Assembly (NCBI RefSeq): GCF_022410515.1
Contig: NZ_JACSDI010000016.1
Location: 1 to 64,000, forward strand
Direction of reading: 5' to 3'
Origin: Shewanella cutis
GTDB taxonomy: Bacteria > Pseudomonadota > Gammaproteobacteria > Enterobacterales > Shewanellaceae
Length of the DNA stretch: 64,000 nucleotides
This document shows positions 1 to 8,326 of this stretch, one piece after another. Numbering within the stretch: position 1 is the first letter of the stretch; each line of letters starts with the position of its first letter. The notes below the pieces were generated by a model that ran no database searches, was not told the DNA's origin, and saw nothing but the letters and a program-made list of their open reading frames with translations. A program made the position numbers and the translations under genes.

Positions 1-2
1 GC

Positions 3-146
3 ACAATCAGAGCTGAGAAAATTACCGACGTCCGTTTGCATATCTCTGCCAACGTGAATGACAATCTACAACAAAGGATCCGTAATCTATTTCCCTTTGA
101 GTATTACGATAAAAAAACTATCGATAATAGTCGCCAAGCGGGTTAA
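3..146 (+). CDS. C-terminal 47 residues of an unidentified protein (5' end outside window)
   Basis: An open frame runs in from the window edge without a start codon and ends at a TAA at 144-146. The visible tail is polar, with a patch reading NLFPFEYYDKK near the end, and I do not recognise the family. It is convergent with the small lipoprotein gene that follows. Too little is visible to assign a function. Confidence 0.5.
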   Translation, partial: TIRAEKITDVRLHISANVNDNLQQRIRNLFPFEYYDKKTIDNSRQAG

Positions 147-161
147 GCACTCTAGTTTGTC

Positions 162-186
162 AGCCCTTACTTTATGAGTAGGGGCT
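162..186. terminator. Weak stem-loop between convergent genes
   Basis: AGCCCTTAC and GTAGGGGCT form a 9-bp stem with one G-T pair and a 7-base loop. Neither side carries a clear T-run, so its role as a terminator for the convergent genes on either side is inferred from position. Confidence 0.3.
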
Positions 187-204
187 AAACCTCTCAAATT
201 CTAG

Positions 205-426
205 TTAGAATTTAACTGGGTCCTTTGGTGCCATTTTGCCATCTTCACGGGCATCGCGGACGCTGCGCTCATTATCTTGCACCATAGGATCGCTAGTTGA
301 TTGTGCAGGATCTGCTTGTTTCTCTGAAGTGTCTTCGAAACGAAAATCAATGTTAGAACAAGCTGTTAAAGAAATGCTCGCTAACACAGCCAGTAACATC
401 CAATGCTTTGTTATTATATGATCCAC
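205..426 (-). CDS. Small predicted lipoprotein, 73 aa
   Basis: The protein starts with a short basic N-terminus, a hydrophobic stretch and a lipobox (SLTAC, Cys at about residue 23), so it should be a lipid-anchored envelope protein. The mature part is about 50 residues, highly polar and acidic/basic mixed, and probably disordered. I do not recognise a domain. It lies 82 bp downstream of the DUF3833 lipoprotein gene on the same strand and could be co-transcribed, although the gap is larger than any within that operon. The opposite-strand frame here lacks a plausible signal. Confidence 0.6.
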   Translation of the reverse strand: MDHIITKHWMLLAVLASISLTACSNIDFRFEDTSEKQADPAQSTSDPMVQDNERSVRDAREDGKMAPKDPVKF

Positions 427-508
427 GATAAATGGCTTTATGCCAGTCTAGTGCCGTCAAAGAAAGATTATTAGCCAAGCCATACCGTTAACATTGAGAT
501 CAAGCCAG

Positions 509-1060
509 TTAATCGAGTTTTTGGATCACTAAGGTCACTTTAGCAACAGTAACACCCCACTTAATAATGTCGCTTTTATTTATGATGGTATTGTCATTAA
601 CCAAAAACATCCAATCGTCAAAATGCACTTGGTATTCATCGCCATCCACGGGCAATAACATATCGTAGCGCCAGCGCAGCGCGCTTCCCCTCGCCTCACC
701 GACTGCAGTACCAATAATATCGCCAGCAGTTCCGGTATAATTTCCATCGCCTAGGGAGGTTATGCGCCAGATACGGGTTTGGGTTTCACCGTCATCATAG
801 ACAAACCATTCATCGATAACACCTTCGTTCCCTTGCCAGCTAGCCTCCATAGTGACATTGAATTTGCGGATCACTTTGCCACTAAAATCCTCCACGATCC
901 CCGATGCCTTAAGCGGCCCATTAAAGAAGTTTTCCAATTTTAATGGAGGATTTGTACCTTGATAATCACTCACTTCAACCGAGGAACAACTCGATAATAG
1001 GCTGAGCATCAATAAACTTAAGATGACATTTTTGCCCCAATTCAGCTTTAACAATCGCAT
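509..1060 (-). CDS. DUF3833-family lipoprotein, last gene of the photolyase/Cfa operon
   Basis: This 183-aa protein has a signal sequence ending in a lipobox (LLSSCS, Cys at about 25). A compact beta-rich domain of the DUF3833 type follows, with motifs such as FNGPLKASGIVEDFSGKV and a repeated W/R-rich core. DUF3833 proteins are repeatedly found beside Cfa-type methyltransferases and photolyase in gammaproteobacteria; their biochemical role is unknown. The start is supported by AGGAGA eight bases upstream. The first 13 bases overlap the end of the chalcone-isomerase-like gene, indicating translational coupling. A lipocalin-like lipid-handling role in the envelope is a guess from context. Confidence 0.8.
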   Translation of the reverse strand: MRLLKLNWGKNVILSLLMLSLLSSCSSVEVSDYQGTNPPLKLENFFNGPLKASGIVEDFSGKVIRKFNVTMEASWQGNEGVIDEWFVYDDGETQTRIWRITSLGDGNYTGTAGDIIGTAVGEARGSALRWRYDMLLPVDGDEYQVHFDDWMFLVNDNTIINKSDIIKWGVTVAKVTLVIQKLD

Positions 1061-1596
1061 GATTTTTCTCCTAATAATTGCGCTCGTAAACTTGGACGAC
1101 TGGTTTTAGTCGATAACCAAATCGCTAAAAAGGCCTGTGCAAATTGTGGATCTTGGATGAGCCTGAGGGGTTGTTGGTTAAAATAAAACTGGCTCTGATT
1201 TGAGTCTATAAGCTTAAAACTTAAATGATCACCTGGCGCAACATTGGGCCAAATGCCCTTAAGTAAATTAAGCCACTTACCAATATCACTATCGGCGTAG
1301 CCTAAATGTCGCCATTGTTCGGCGGTGGCTTCCAGTAAATCTGCAGCGTCAATATCACGATAATATTCAATATCTAACAGTTGCGGATACAGCCCGTGCT
1401 GATACTGACCGGTTGGTGTCATGAGCCTGGCTTTATATAAATTGAACCACAGCCAATCCATTTCGCCGCGCCCAACCTCAACAAGATCCTTGGTCATCGA
1501 ATTATCGACCGCAGACGTTGAATTTGCATATCCACAAAAGGGTAAGAACAACCCAAAGATGACGCTAAGATACGCTTTAGTCGATAGCATAGACAT
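1048..1596 (-). CDS. Chalcone-isomerase-like periplasmic protein
   Basis: This is a 182-aa protein with an N-terminal signal peptide (cleavage near GYANS, about residue 25). Its fold signature is chalcone isomerase-like: a VGRGEMDWLWFNLYKARL stretch near residues 42-60 and a GIWPNVAPGDHLSFKL stretch near 115-130. Bacterial members of this family are not flavonoid enzymes; the fold also binds fatty acids, which fits an operon centred on lipid modification. GGAGAA sits six bases before the chosen ATG. It lies between DUF2878 and DUF3833 genes. Function beyond fatty-acid binding is not established. Confidence 0.75.
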   Translation of the reverse strand: MSMLSTKAYLSVIFGLFLPFCGYANSTSAVDNSMTKDLVEVGRGEMDWLWFNLYKARLMTPTGQYQHGLYPQLLDIEYYRDIDAADLLEATAEQWRHLGYADSDIGKWLNLLKGIWPNVAPGDHLSFKLIDSNQSQFYFNQQPLRLIQDPQFAQAFLAIWLSTKTSRPSLRAQLLGEKSCDC

Positions 1597-1615
1597 CTGA
1601 CTTCTCCACTTGAAA

Positions 1616-2197
1616 TTAACGATCGCACAGGTGATGAGTTTCTAGCCCATAACGCCTTATCTGCCTATCACTACGGGATATTTTGATAAATAGCGGCAAT
1701 AAGATAGCCCAAACAACAGCAAGGATAAGCACGGAAACAGTTTCACCAAATGGTAGAATCACCGCATTAAATTGTGCGCCCGCAATGTAGCTAAGACTGC
1801 CAAATACACCACCCAATATAACTTGCAAAATAATGGGTAAAGCACGCATAAAAATAAGGCTATGGTGCAGGCTCAGGGCAAAATGCAGCCATAGACAAGC
1901 GAGCCACCAAGGTAAAGCGGTAAACTCAAATACCCCTAACAAGGTAAGCAAGGCATCAATAACGATACCCAACAGCCCGACCTTAACCATGGTACTGAAG
2001 TCCCGAATCACAGCTTGTCGGTTTTCAACTAAAGCCAACAGCATAAAATGAATCAATAACAAAGGGATATTGAGAAGCAACACCCCATTTCCCCATAAGA
2101 TGCTACTCCACCAAACACACTGAAAGCTCAAGGCGTTATAGATAATAAATCCTTGAAGCTTTGACATATTTTGAATGTATCTGACCATAGAGAGCAT
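1616..2197 (-). CDS. DUF2878-family integral membrane protein
   Basis: The 193-aa product is strongly hydrophobic with about five or six membrane segments and few charged loops, matching the DUF2878 family. No catalytic motif is evident. The gene follows the Cfa-type gene by 12 bp and precedes the chalcone-isomerase-like gene, so it belongs to the same transcript. The start is uncertain among three ATG codons (2197, 2188, 2167); none has a strong ribosome site. A role in moving or presenting lipid substrate is possible but unproven. Confidence 0.75.
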   Translation of the reverse strand: MLSMVRYIQNMSKLQGFIIYNALSFQCVWWSSILWGNGVLLLNIPLLLIHFMLLALVENRQAVIRDFSTMVKVGLLGIVIDALLTLLGVFEFTALPWWLACLWLHFALSLHHSLIFMRALPIILQVILGGVFGSLSYIAGAQFNAVILPFGETVSVLILAVVWAILLPLFIKISRSDRQIRRYGLETHHLCDR

Positions 2198-2209
2198 CTC
2201 AGCGCGACG

Positions 2210-3466
2210 TTAGCAACGGTTAACCGTATTTGGTAAACGATACCCAGGGCGCACAGCCACTAAATGCACAGTACTTGTGGTACGCTCTAAAAATCCGCCT
2301 TCGCAGTAACTGAGGTAAAACTTCCACATGCGAATAAAATCTTCGCCATAACCAAGGGCTTGGATTTGGGCAACGGAACGGTCAAAGTTGTCGTGCCAAT
2401 CCTTTAAGGTTTTGGCGTAATCTAAGCCCATATCATCGATTGACCAGACCTGCATATCGGTGCGCTTCGCTAAATGGCCAACCATTTGCTGAACCGAAGG
2501 CAAGCAGCCGCCAGGGAAAATATATCGCTGAATAAAATCAACGCTTTTACGATAACTGTCGTAACGTTGATCAGAAATAGTGATCGCCTGTAATAACATC
2601 CGCCCTTCGGGTTTGAGTAATGATTCCAGCTTTTTAAAGAACCCTGGTAGATACTCATGGCCTACGGCTTCAATCATCTCAATAGACACCAATCTATCGT
2701 ATTGGCCGCTAAGGTTTCGATAATCCTCGGTCAGTAAGGTCACACTATCGCTTAGCCCTTCACGTTCAACCCGTGCTTTAGCATAGGCATATTGGGCATC
2801 GGAGATGGTGGTGGTCGTAACGTGCACGCCATAATGTTTGGCGGCGTAAATCGCCAAAGCGCCCCAACCAGTACCAATTTCTAATAGGGTTTGCCCCGGC
2901 TTTAAATCGAGCCGCTCGCAAATGGTTTTGAGCTTGTGTAACTGTGCTTCGGCAAGACTTGCCTCGCTATGGGGATACAAGGCACTGGAGTACAACATTT
3001 CACGGTCTAAAAACTGCTCGTACAACGCATTGCCCAAATCGTAATGGGCAAGAATATTGCGTTTCGAGCCCTGTTGCGAATTACGATTCAATAAGTGCTT
3101 AAAGCGATTAATCGAGCCAGTAAGCCAACTAAATTTAGCTTCAATCTGGTCAAGTAACGGCAGATTTCGGGCAAAAAGTTGCACGACTTTGGTTAAGTCA
3201 GGGCTGGTCCAATGGCCTTGAATATACCCCTCACCTGCACCGATGGAGCCTGAAAACATGACTTGGCGATAAAAGCTCGGATGCTTCACCACTAGCGTTG
3301 CATGTAGGTCACTGTGATGCTCACCAAAACGATAGCTTTTATCACCCTCGACTATGGTTAAACAACCGTTTGGAAGATTTTCTAATGCTTTTAGCAATAG
3401 CTTACGGGCAAGACTGTCAGGCAACTTTGCCGTCACAACAGAAGATTGCGATGCAGTGTTTTCCAT
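2210..3466 (-). CDS. cfa: Cfa-type SAM-dependent methyltransferase acting on unsaturated phospholipid acyl chains
   Basis: This 418-aa enzyme has the N-terminal lipid-associated domain and a Rossmann methyltransferase domain with the SAM-binding motif LLEIGTGWGALA at about residue 182. It also has the family motifs SIEMIEAVGHEY and RYIFPGGCLPS. Cfa enzymes methylate cis-double bonds to form cyclopropane fatty acids. Homologues in photolyase/DUF1365 operons may instead make methyl-branched or furan fatty acids (UfaM-type), so the exact product is open. I chose the ATG at 3466 because GGAG lies nine bases upstream and an earlier in-frame ATG falls inside the preceding gene. The spacing to the DUF1365 stop codon is one base. 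Confidence 0.9.
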   Translation of the reverse strand: MENTASQSSVVTAKLPDSLARKLLLKALENLPNGCLTIVEGDKSYRFGEHHSDLHATLVVKHPSFYRQVMFSGSIGAGEGYIQGHWTSPDLTKVVQLFARNLPLLDQIEAKFSWLTGSINRFKHLLNRNSQQGSKRNILAHYDLGNALYEQFLDREMLYSSALYPHSEASLAEAQLHKLKTICERLDLKPGQTLLEIGTGWGALAIYAAKHYGVHVTTTTISDAQYAYAKARVEREGLSDSVTLLTEDYRNLSGQYDRLVSIEMIEAVGHEYLPGFFKKLESLLKPEGRMLLQAITISDQRYDSYRKSVDFIQRYIFPGGCLPSVQQMVGHLAKRTDMQVWSIDDMGLDYAKTLKDWHDNFDRSVAQIQALGYGEDFIRMWKFYLSYCEGGFLERTTSTVHLVAVRPGYRLPNTVNRC

Positions 3467-3467
3467 A

Positions 3468-4259
3468 TTATTTCTCCATTTGAGCAGGATGTGGCACAAA
3501 AGGCACTCGTTTGTAGAACAGTTTTAACGCCTGCCAGTAAATCCCACCGAAAATTTTCAGCGTCATAAGAGGGAAGCGAAACAACAGTGTGCGAAGTGAT
3601 GCGGCATTAATGTCTTGGCGACTCATTGAAAGCGTTGCATTAAATAAACGCTTGCCTGAATGATTCGGCAGATTTTCAATTCCAATATTTAAGCGTTCAG
3701 AGGGGGGCTCAACATGCCACTTGTAGCGCATTTCGAGGTCCATAAAGGGGGAAACATGAAACACTTTATCTGTGGTGTTCGGGATAGATAAATCCACTAA
3801 ATAACAGTGCCTTTGATCCCAAGGTGTATTGCTCACCTCAGCAAGCATGTATAAAGGTATTTGGTTTTGATAACAAAAGTAAAAATTTACCGGACTAAAA
3901 TACACACCAAAATGCCGAATTTGCCCAACAAATAGCACTCGATTACATCGCTCTTCTCCACCCAATTCTGCCACTTGCTGAAGTACTCTGGCCTTAAGGG
4001 CCGAAGCACTCGGCTCCGCTACGTCGAGTTTGCGGTTAAGATTGTCCTTTGAGGTAAAGGTAGTGAGATAGTCCGCAGGATTAAATCTCAGCAAGGCGCG
4101 GCGCTGGCTGGCAAATATCCGCCCCATACGACTGATAGAATCAACCTCATCCAAATCAATTGCCATCAAAGCCATTTGGTAGCTAAAGTGATGTTTTATA
4201 GGCATAAAACGGCTATGCGTCACCGTGCCATAGTAAATACCACTCTTGAGCTGACTCAT
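3468..4259 (-). CDS. DUF1365-family protein
   Basis: The 263-aa protein begins SGIYYGTVTHSRFMP and carries the DUF1365 hallmarks: HHFSYQMALMAIDLDE near residues 23-38 and a PVNFYFCY motif at about 127-134. HVSPFMDLEMRY follows at about 169. The family is almost always encoded next to an FAD amine-oxidase-like protein and a Cfa-type methyltransferase, as here. Its activity is unknown, but it is presumed to act in the same membrane-lipid modification. It overlaps the upstream oxidase gene by four bases (ATGA), a sign of translational coupling. Confidence 0.85.
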   Translation of the reverse strand: MSQLKSGIYYGTVTHSRFMPIKHHFSYQMALMAIDLDEVDSISRMGRIFASQRRALLRFNPADYLTTFTSKDNLNRKLDVAEPSASALKARVLQQVAELGGEERCNRVLFVGQIRHFGVYFSPVNFYFCYQNQIPLYMLAEVSNTPWDQRHCYLVDLSIPNTTDKVFHVSPFMDLEMRYKWHVEPPSERLNIGIENLPNHSGKRLFNATLSMSRQDINAASLRTLLFRFPLMTLKIFGGIYWQALKLFYKRVPFVPHPAQMEK

Positions 4260-5506
4260 AGACTGACCCCAAAATGGTTACAAACGTCTACTGCACTGCG
4301 CACACCATCCTCATGGAAACCATTGTGCCAATAGGCACCCGCAAAATGGGTACGGTTTTGGCCAGAAATCTCTTCCCGCCTTGCCTGTGCCAGTAAACTA
4401 CGTTCGTTAAAGACAGGATGAGCATAGTTGAAACGACGCAGAATTTTCGATTCATCAATGAGCTCGCTCTGATTGAGCGTCACACAAAACGTTGGCGCAT
4501 CAGCGGGCAAACGCTGCAGGATATTCATATTATATGTCACTGATGCGGGGCGTTTTTTATCGCCATCTAAGCGATAATTCCAACTTGCCCAAGCCGCTTT
4601 ACGCTTAGGTAAAATGCGGGTGTCCGTATGCAATACCACTTCATTATTCTGATACTGCAAGTCGCCCAAAATAGCTTTTTCAGCGGAGGTAGCATCGGTT
4701 AGCATCCCAAGCGCTTGATCGCTATGGCAAGCGAGAATCACTTCATCGAACACATGCCACTGGCCATTAACCTGCAGCTTGACGCAATCCTGATGGCGTT
4801 CGATGGCACTGACTGGACTGTTTAAATGGAGGTTATCTTTAAATGGTGCAATTAAATCAGGAATATAACTGCGAGAGCCGCCCTTCAGCACATACCATTG
4901 TGGTCTATCAGTCACATTTAACAGCCCATGATGCTCGAAGAAACGAATAAAAAAGCGCAACGAAAAGGCACGCATATCTTCAATGCTCGATGACCAAATC
5001 GCCGCGCCCATTGGCAGAATGTAATGCTCAGCAAAAAAAGCTGAAAAGCCTTCTCTGTCGAGGAAATTACCTAGGTTGGCATCAGGATATTGATCCTGCT
5101 GATAAATAGCCTTGCAGCTTTTATTAAACCGAACAATTTCATTTAAAAAAGCCCAAAAGCGCGGATTCAGAAGGTTACGCTTTTGGGCAAACAAACTCGC
5201 AAAGTGATGCCCATTGTATTCAAGCCCCGTGAGCGCATTGTGCACACTAAAACTCATTTCAGTTGGCAAAATACTGACATTAAGACGCGCCAACAAACGC
5301 TCGAAAAGGGGATAAGTTCTATCGTTAAATACGATAAATCCGGTATCTATCGCATAGGTTTTACCTTGATAATCCACATCCACAGTGGCAGTGTGGCCAC
5401 CGATATAATCATTAGCTTCAAAAACCGTTACCTTGTTGGCCTGGCTCAACAAGTGGGCGCAGGTCAAACCTGAAATCCCTGTACCTACAATGGCAATATT
5501 TTTCAT
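4256..5506 (-). CDS. FAD-dependent amine-oxidase-like / desaturase-like flavoprotein
   Basis: This is a 416-aa flavoprotein with an N-terminal dinucleotide-binding motif (VGTGISGLTCAHLL) and an ExxDYIGGHT segment typical of phytoene-desaturase/amine-oxidase relatives. A C-terminal FAD-contact region reads HFAGAYWHNGFHEDGVRSA. Members encoded with DUF1365 and Cfa-type genes are thought to oxidise modified acyl chains; in Rhodobacter a flavin enzyme of such a set introduces a second double bond on the way to furan fatty acids (recalled, not checked). It overlaps both neighbours by four bases. Substrate assignment remains inferred from context. Confidence 0.8.
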   Translation of the reverse strand: MKNIAIVGTGISGLTCAHLLSQANKVTVFEANDYIGGHTATVDVDYQGKTYAIDTGFIVFNDRTYPLFERLLARLNVSILPTEMSFSVHNALTGLEYNGHHFASLFAQKRNLLNPRFWAFLNEIVRFNKSCKAIYQQDQYPDANLGNFLDREGFSAFFAEHYILPMGAAIWSSSIEDMRAFSLRFFIRFFEHHGLLNVTDRPQWYVLKGGSRSYIPDLIAPFKDNLHLNSPVSAIERHQDCVKLQVNGQWHVFDEVILACHSDQALGMLTDATSAEKAILGDLQYQNNEVVLHTDTRILPKRKAAWASWNYRLDGDKKRPASVTYNMNILQRLPADAPTFCVTLNQSELIDESKILRRFNYAHPVFNERSLLAQARREEISGQNRTHFAGAYWHNGFHEDGVRSAVDVCNHFGVSL

Positions 5507-6303
5507 CTTTGGGTGCCCTTTAGCGCTTGTGCTTGGCTATCTCTTTGGATCATTTTTTGCCATACAAATGCAGGTAAAAATGACATCAATTTCAACAAAT
5601 AAGTAAATCGTTTTGGAAAATGGATCTCTGCATCACCGCGCTCTATCCCAACACGAATCGCCAGCGAAGCCTCATGCACATCAATTTGCATTGGCATGGC
5701 AAAGTCATTTTTGGCGGTTAATGGGGTTGCCACAAATCCTGGGCAAATCACGCTGACACCAATATTATCTTGCGCAAGATCGAGTGAGAGACTCGCAGCC
5801 AAGTAGTTAACGCCCGCTTTAGATGCACCATAAGCCTCAGCACGGGGGAAAGGTAAATAAATCGCGCTTGAACTCATCAAGGCTAGTTGCGCCCCCTTTG
5901 GCATTAAAGGTAAAAACGCTCCTAAACAGTAACCCATCGCAATCAAGTTAGTGTGAATGACTCGCTCAAAGAGCTGATCGTCGAAATGTTTTGCATCGTC
6001 GATATATTCACAGCTACCGGCGTTGAGGATCACGATATCCAATTGACATTCACTGCTTGAGAGCATATCGCCTAGCTCAGTGGCCGCCTGCTGGACTTGA
6101 ACACGATCGCTAATATCAAAACTCAAGCAAGTAGCGCCTATCAATTCCGTCTGCGCCAGCGAATCAAGCTTTGTGGCGTCACGGCCACAGGCAATCACAT
6201 GCCAACCTAAGGCCAAATAATCCTTCGCTAACTGCAAACCGATACCGGAGCTTGCCCCTGTTACCAGTACTGTGTTGATTTTTTTGGTGAGTAAAGAGGC
6301 CAT
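5503..6303 (-). CDS. Short-chain dehydrogenase/reductase (SDR)
   Basis: The 266-aa enzyme shows a classical SDR layout: the cofactor motif TGASSGIG at about residues 16-23, NAG near 101, and a catalytic Ser with YGASK near 160-164. A C-terminal basic/hydrophobic tail may contact membrane. It sits within the Cfa/DUF1365 operon, overlapping the oxidase gene by four bases and the SnoaL-like gene by one base (TAATG). The substrate is unknown; a role in the lipid pathway is inferred from conserved neighbourhood only. Confidence 0.8.
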   Translation of the reverse strand: MASLLTKKINTVLVTGASSGIGLQLAKDYLALGWHVIACGRDATKLDSLAQTELIGATCLSFDISDRVQVQQAATELGDMLSSSECQLDIVILNAGSCEYIDDAKHFDDQLFERVIHTNLIAMGYCLGAFLPLMPKGAQLALMSSSAIYLPFPRAEAYGASKAGVNYLAASLSLDLAQDNIGVSVICPGFVATPLTAKNDFAMPMQIDVHEASLAIRVGIERGDAEIHFPKRFTYLLKLMSFLPAFVWQKMIQRDSQAQALKGTQR

Positions 6304-6749
6304 TACTTTGCCGCTCGGTCTTTAAGCAGACGGATAAGCCCGCCCATACAAGGCAAATGCTCATACAGCATTTGCCCAAGGTCGAAATAATCCCGATGAA
6401 AGTAAATCCGCTGATGAAACTTAAGCTGGCTCATCCCATCAACCCGAACTAGCTCTCCTTTATTGAGCTTAGGATGACGATATTGCATTTGCCAAAACAG
6501 CGAGGCTTGGGTGTCATCCTGTAATACTTCTTTGATTTCAAAATGAATATAGCCGATATTTTGATAAAGCTTGGCAAAATACTGTGTCAGCGCGTTTAGG
6601 CCATTCACTTGATGCATAGGATCGATAAAACAAATATTGTCATCATAGAGCTCTGCAAGTAGATGCAGGTTGTCCTTATTTAACGCTTGATAGAGGCCGA
6701 TAAAATTATCGACTAATCCGCTATGTTCAATCTTCGCTTGGTTTATCAT
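6303..6749 (-). CDS. SnoaL/NTF2-like fold protein
   Basis: The product is about 148 aa with an NTF2/SnoaL-like pattern: an N-terminal helix (IEHSGLVDNFIGLYQALN), then the strand-rich region beginning LYDDNICFIDPMHQVNG. Proteins of this fold are small ligand-binding proteins or cyclases/isomerases. I placed the start at the ATG at 6749 because AGGGAG lies eight bases upstream; an earlier ATG at 6782 would almost reach the phrB stop codon and has no such site. It lies between phrB and the SDR gene in one operon. Function is unknown. Confidence 0.7.
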   Translation of the reverse strand: MINQAKIEHSGLVDNFIGLYQALNKDNLHLLAELYDDNICFIDPMHQVNGLNALTQYFAKLYQNIGYIHFEIKEVLQDDTQASLFWQMQYRHPKLNKGELVRVDGMSQLKFHQRIYFHRDYFDLGQMLYEHLPCMGGLIRLLKDRAAK

Positions 6750-6787
6750 CCAGACACTCCCTAAGGGATAAGTATTAAGCATGTGGC

Positions 6788-8326
6788 CTAAGCCTTTTTC
6801 AGCACCCCAAGTACCGTCAGCGCCCTTGCCCTTGCTGCATTGTGCTCAACAATCGCATAGGGATAATCCGCTTGCGATGCTAATAACGGCGCTTCAAACA
6901 ACGAAGGCATTTTTTGCTGATTGGGTTGGTGCAATCGCGTCACGCCCCAAGATGCGAGTTCTGGTAAGTACTTACGAATAAAACGGCCATCTGGATCAAA
7001 CTTTTCGCTCTGACTCATAGGATTAAAAATCCGAAAGTACGGCTGCGCATCACAACCGCATCCTGCCGACCACTGCCAGCCACCGTTGTTAGCCGCCAGA
7101 TCGCCGTCGATAAGGTGCTGGCGGAAATACCGCTCCCCCCAACGCCAATCAATAAGCAAATGTTTGGTTAAAAAGCTCGCCACCACCATACGCAGACGAT
7201 TATGCATCCAACCCGTTTGATTAAGTTGGCGCATGGCCGCATCCACTAGCGGATAGCCAGTTTTGCCCTCACACCAAGCTAAAAACTCATCGCGATTATT
7301 GCGCCACTGCACATGTTCGGCTTGGCGATTAAAGTTTTGTCCTTTGGATAAATCAGGAAAAGCCACCAGCAAATGGCGGTAGAATTCCCGCCAAATCAAC
7401 TCATTTAGCCATGTTCGCCCAGGGCTTGTGTCATCAACAATGACTTCAGGGAAACGTTGTAATAGCGCCGCGACACATTGCCTTGGGCTGAGTACGCCAA
7501 TCGCCAAATAAGGGGAGATAACACTGGTGCCATCAATGGCGGGAAAATCTCTATCTTGCTTATAGTCTTGCACTTTTTGCTGAATAAATTGATTAAGCAG
7601 CCGCTTGGCTTGCCCTTCACCTGCCGCCCACTGTTCACTCGAGATAAGCGGGGTTGATATGGTTTGATTTAAACCTGTTTCTGATGGCGCAGTGCCCTTG
7701 TTAGCGGGAGAATCAGCAAAGCCGATATTTTTAAAAAATAATGGTTTAGGCTCTGGCAAGATAGGACCAAGCGGTGCTGGCACGCCGAGCGGCACAATCG
7801 GCTGCTTTGCGGCAACCTCTCGCCACTTGCGACTAAAAGGTGTGAACACCCGATACATGTCACCACTTAAATTAAGCACAGTTCCCGGTGGTAATAAGCA
7901 ATGTTCATCACTAAGTGACAAAGGAATCCCCGCCTCAATACAAGCTTGATCGCGCTTTCGCTCATTGATCTCAGGTTCTTGTCCTGCAAACACCCGCCCA
8001 ATTGCATGCTCCTCACAATAACCCGTTAAAAATGCGGGAATATCTTTAAAGCTATCAAGTTGAATGAGTTCAAATTCAACCCCTAGGCTAGCCAATCCTT
8101 GGGCAAGTAGACTCACATGCCGCTGAATAAAGTCGAGTTGAATTGGCGCGATATCATGCTGATGCCATTGATTTGGTGTGGTGATGTAAATCGCTTTAAG
8201 CTTGGCGGCATGATGTTGCCTCACCCAGTCACAGGCGGCCGTAAGTGCTTGGTTATCGGTAAGGCGCAGATCTTGGCGAAACCACATTAAAGCATGTTTT
8301 CCCAAACTGTTTTGATTAATGCTCAT
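6788..8326 (-). CDS. phrB: Deoxyribodipyrimidine photolyase (CPD photolyase)
   Basis: This 512-aa protein is a class I CPD photolyase using FAD and an antenna chromophore to reverse UV cyclobutane dimers with blue light. The N-terminal alpha/beta domain begins ALMWFRQDLRLTDNQAL. The FAD domain contains RTWLNELIWREFYRHLL and GYPLVDAAMRQL, and MHNRLRMVVASFL and GGWQWSAGCGCDAQPYFRIF follow, including the conserved Trp and Asn positions. The ATG at 8326 is preceded by GGAGGG at seven bases. An upstream extension would lie wholly within the MerR gene. The gene overlaps the MerR gene end by 11 bases, so regulator and repair enzyme are coupled. Confidence 0.95.
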   Translation of the reverse strand: MSINQNSLGKHALMWFRQDLRLTDNQALTAACDWVRQHHAAKLKAIYITTPNQWHQHDIAPIQLDFIQRHVSLLAQGLASLGVEFELIQLDSFKDIPAFLTGYCEEHAIGRVFAGQEPEINERKRDQACIEAGIPLSLSDEHCLLPPGTVLNLSGDMYRVFTPFSRKWREVAAKQPIVPLGVPAPLGPILPEPKPLFFKNIGFADSPANKGTAPSETGLNQTISTPLISSEQWAAGEGQAKRLLNQFIQQKVQDYKQDRDFPAIDGTSVISPYLAIGVLSPRQCVAALLQRFPEVIVDDTSPGRTWLNELIWREFYRHLLVAFPDLSKGQNFNRQAEHVQWRNNRDEFLAWCEGKTGYPLVDAAMRQLNQTGWMHNRLRMVVASFLTKHLLIDWRWGERYFRQHLIDGDLAANNGGWQWSAGCGCDAQPYFRIFNPMSQSEKFDPDGRFIRKYLPELASWGVTRLHQPNQQKMPSLFEAPLLASQADYPYAIVEHNAARARALTVLGVLKKA

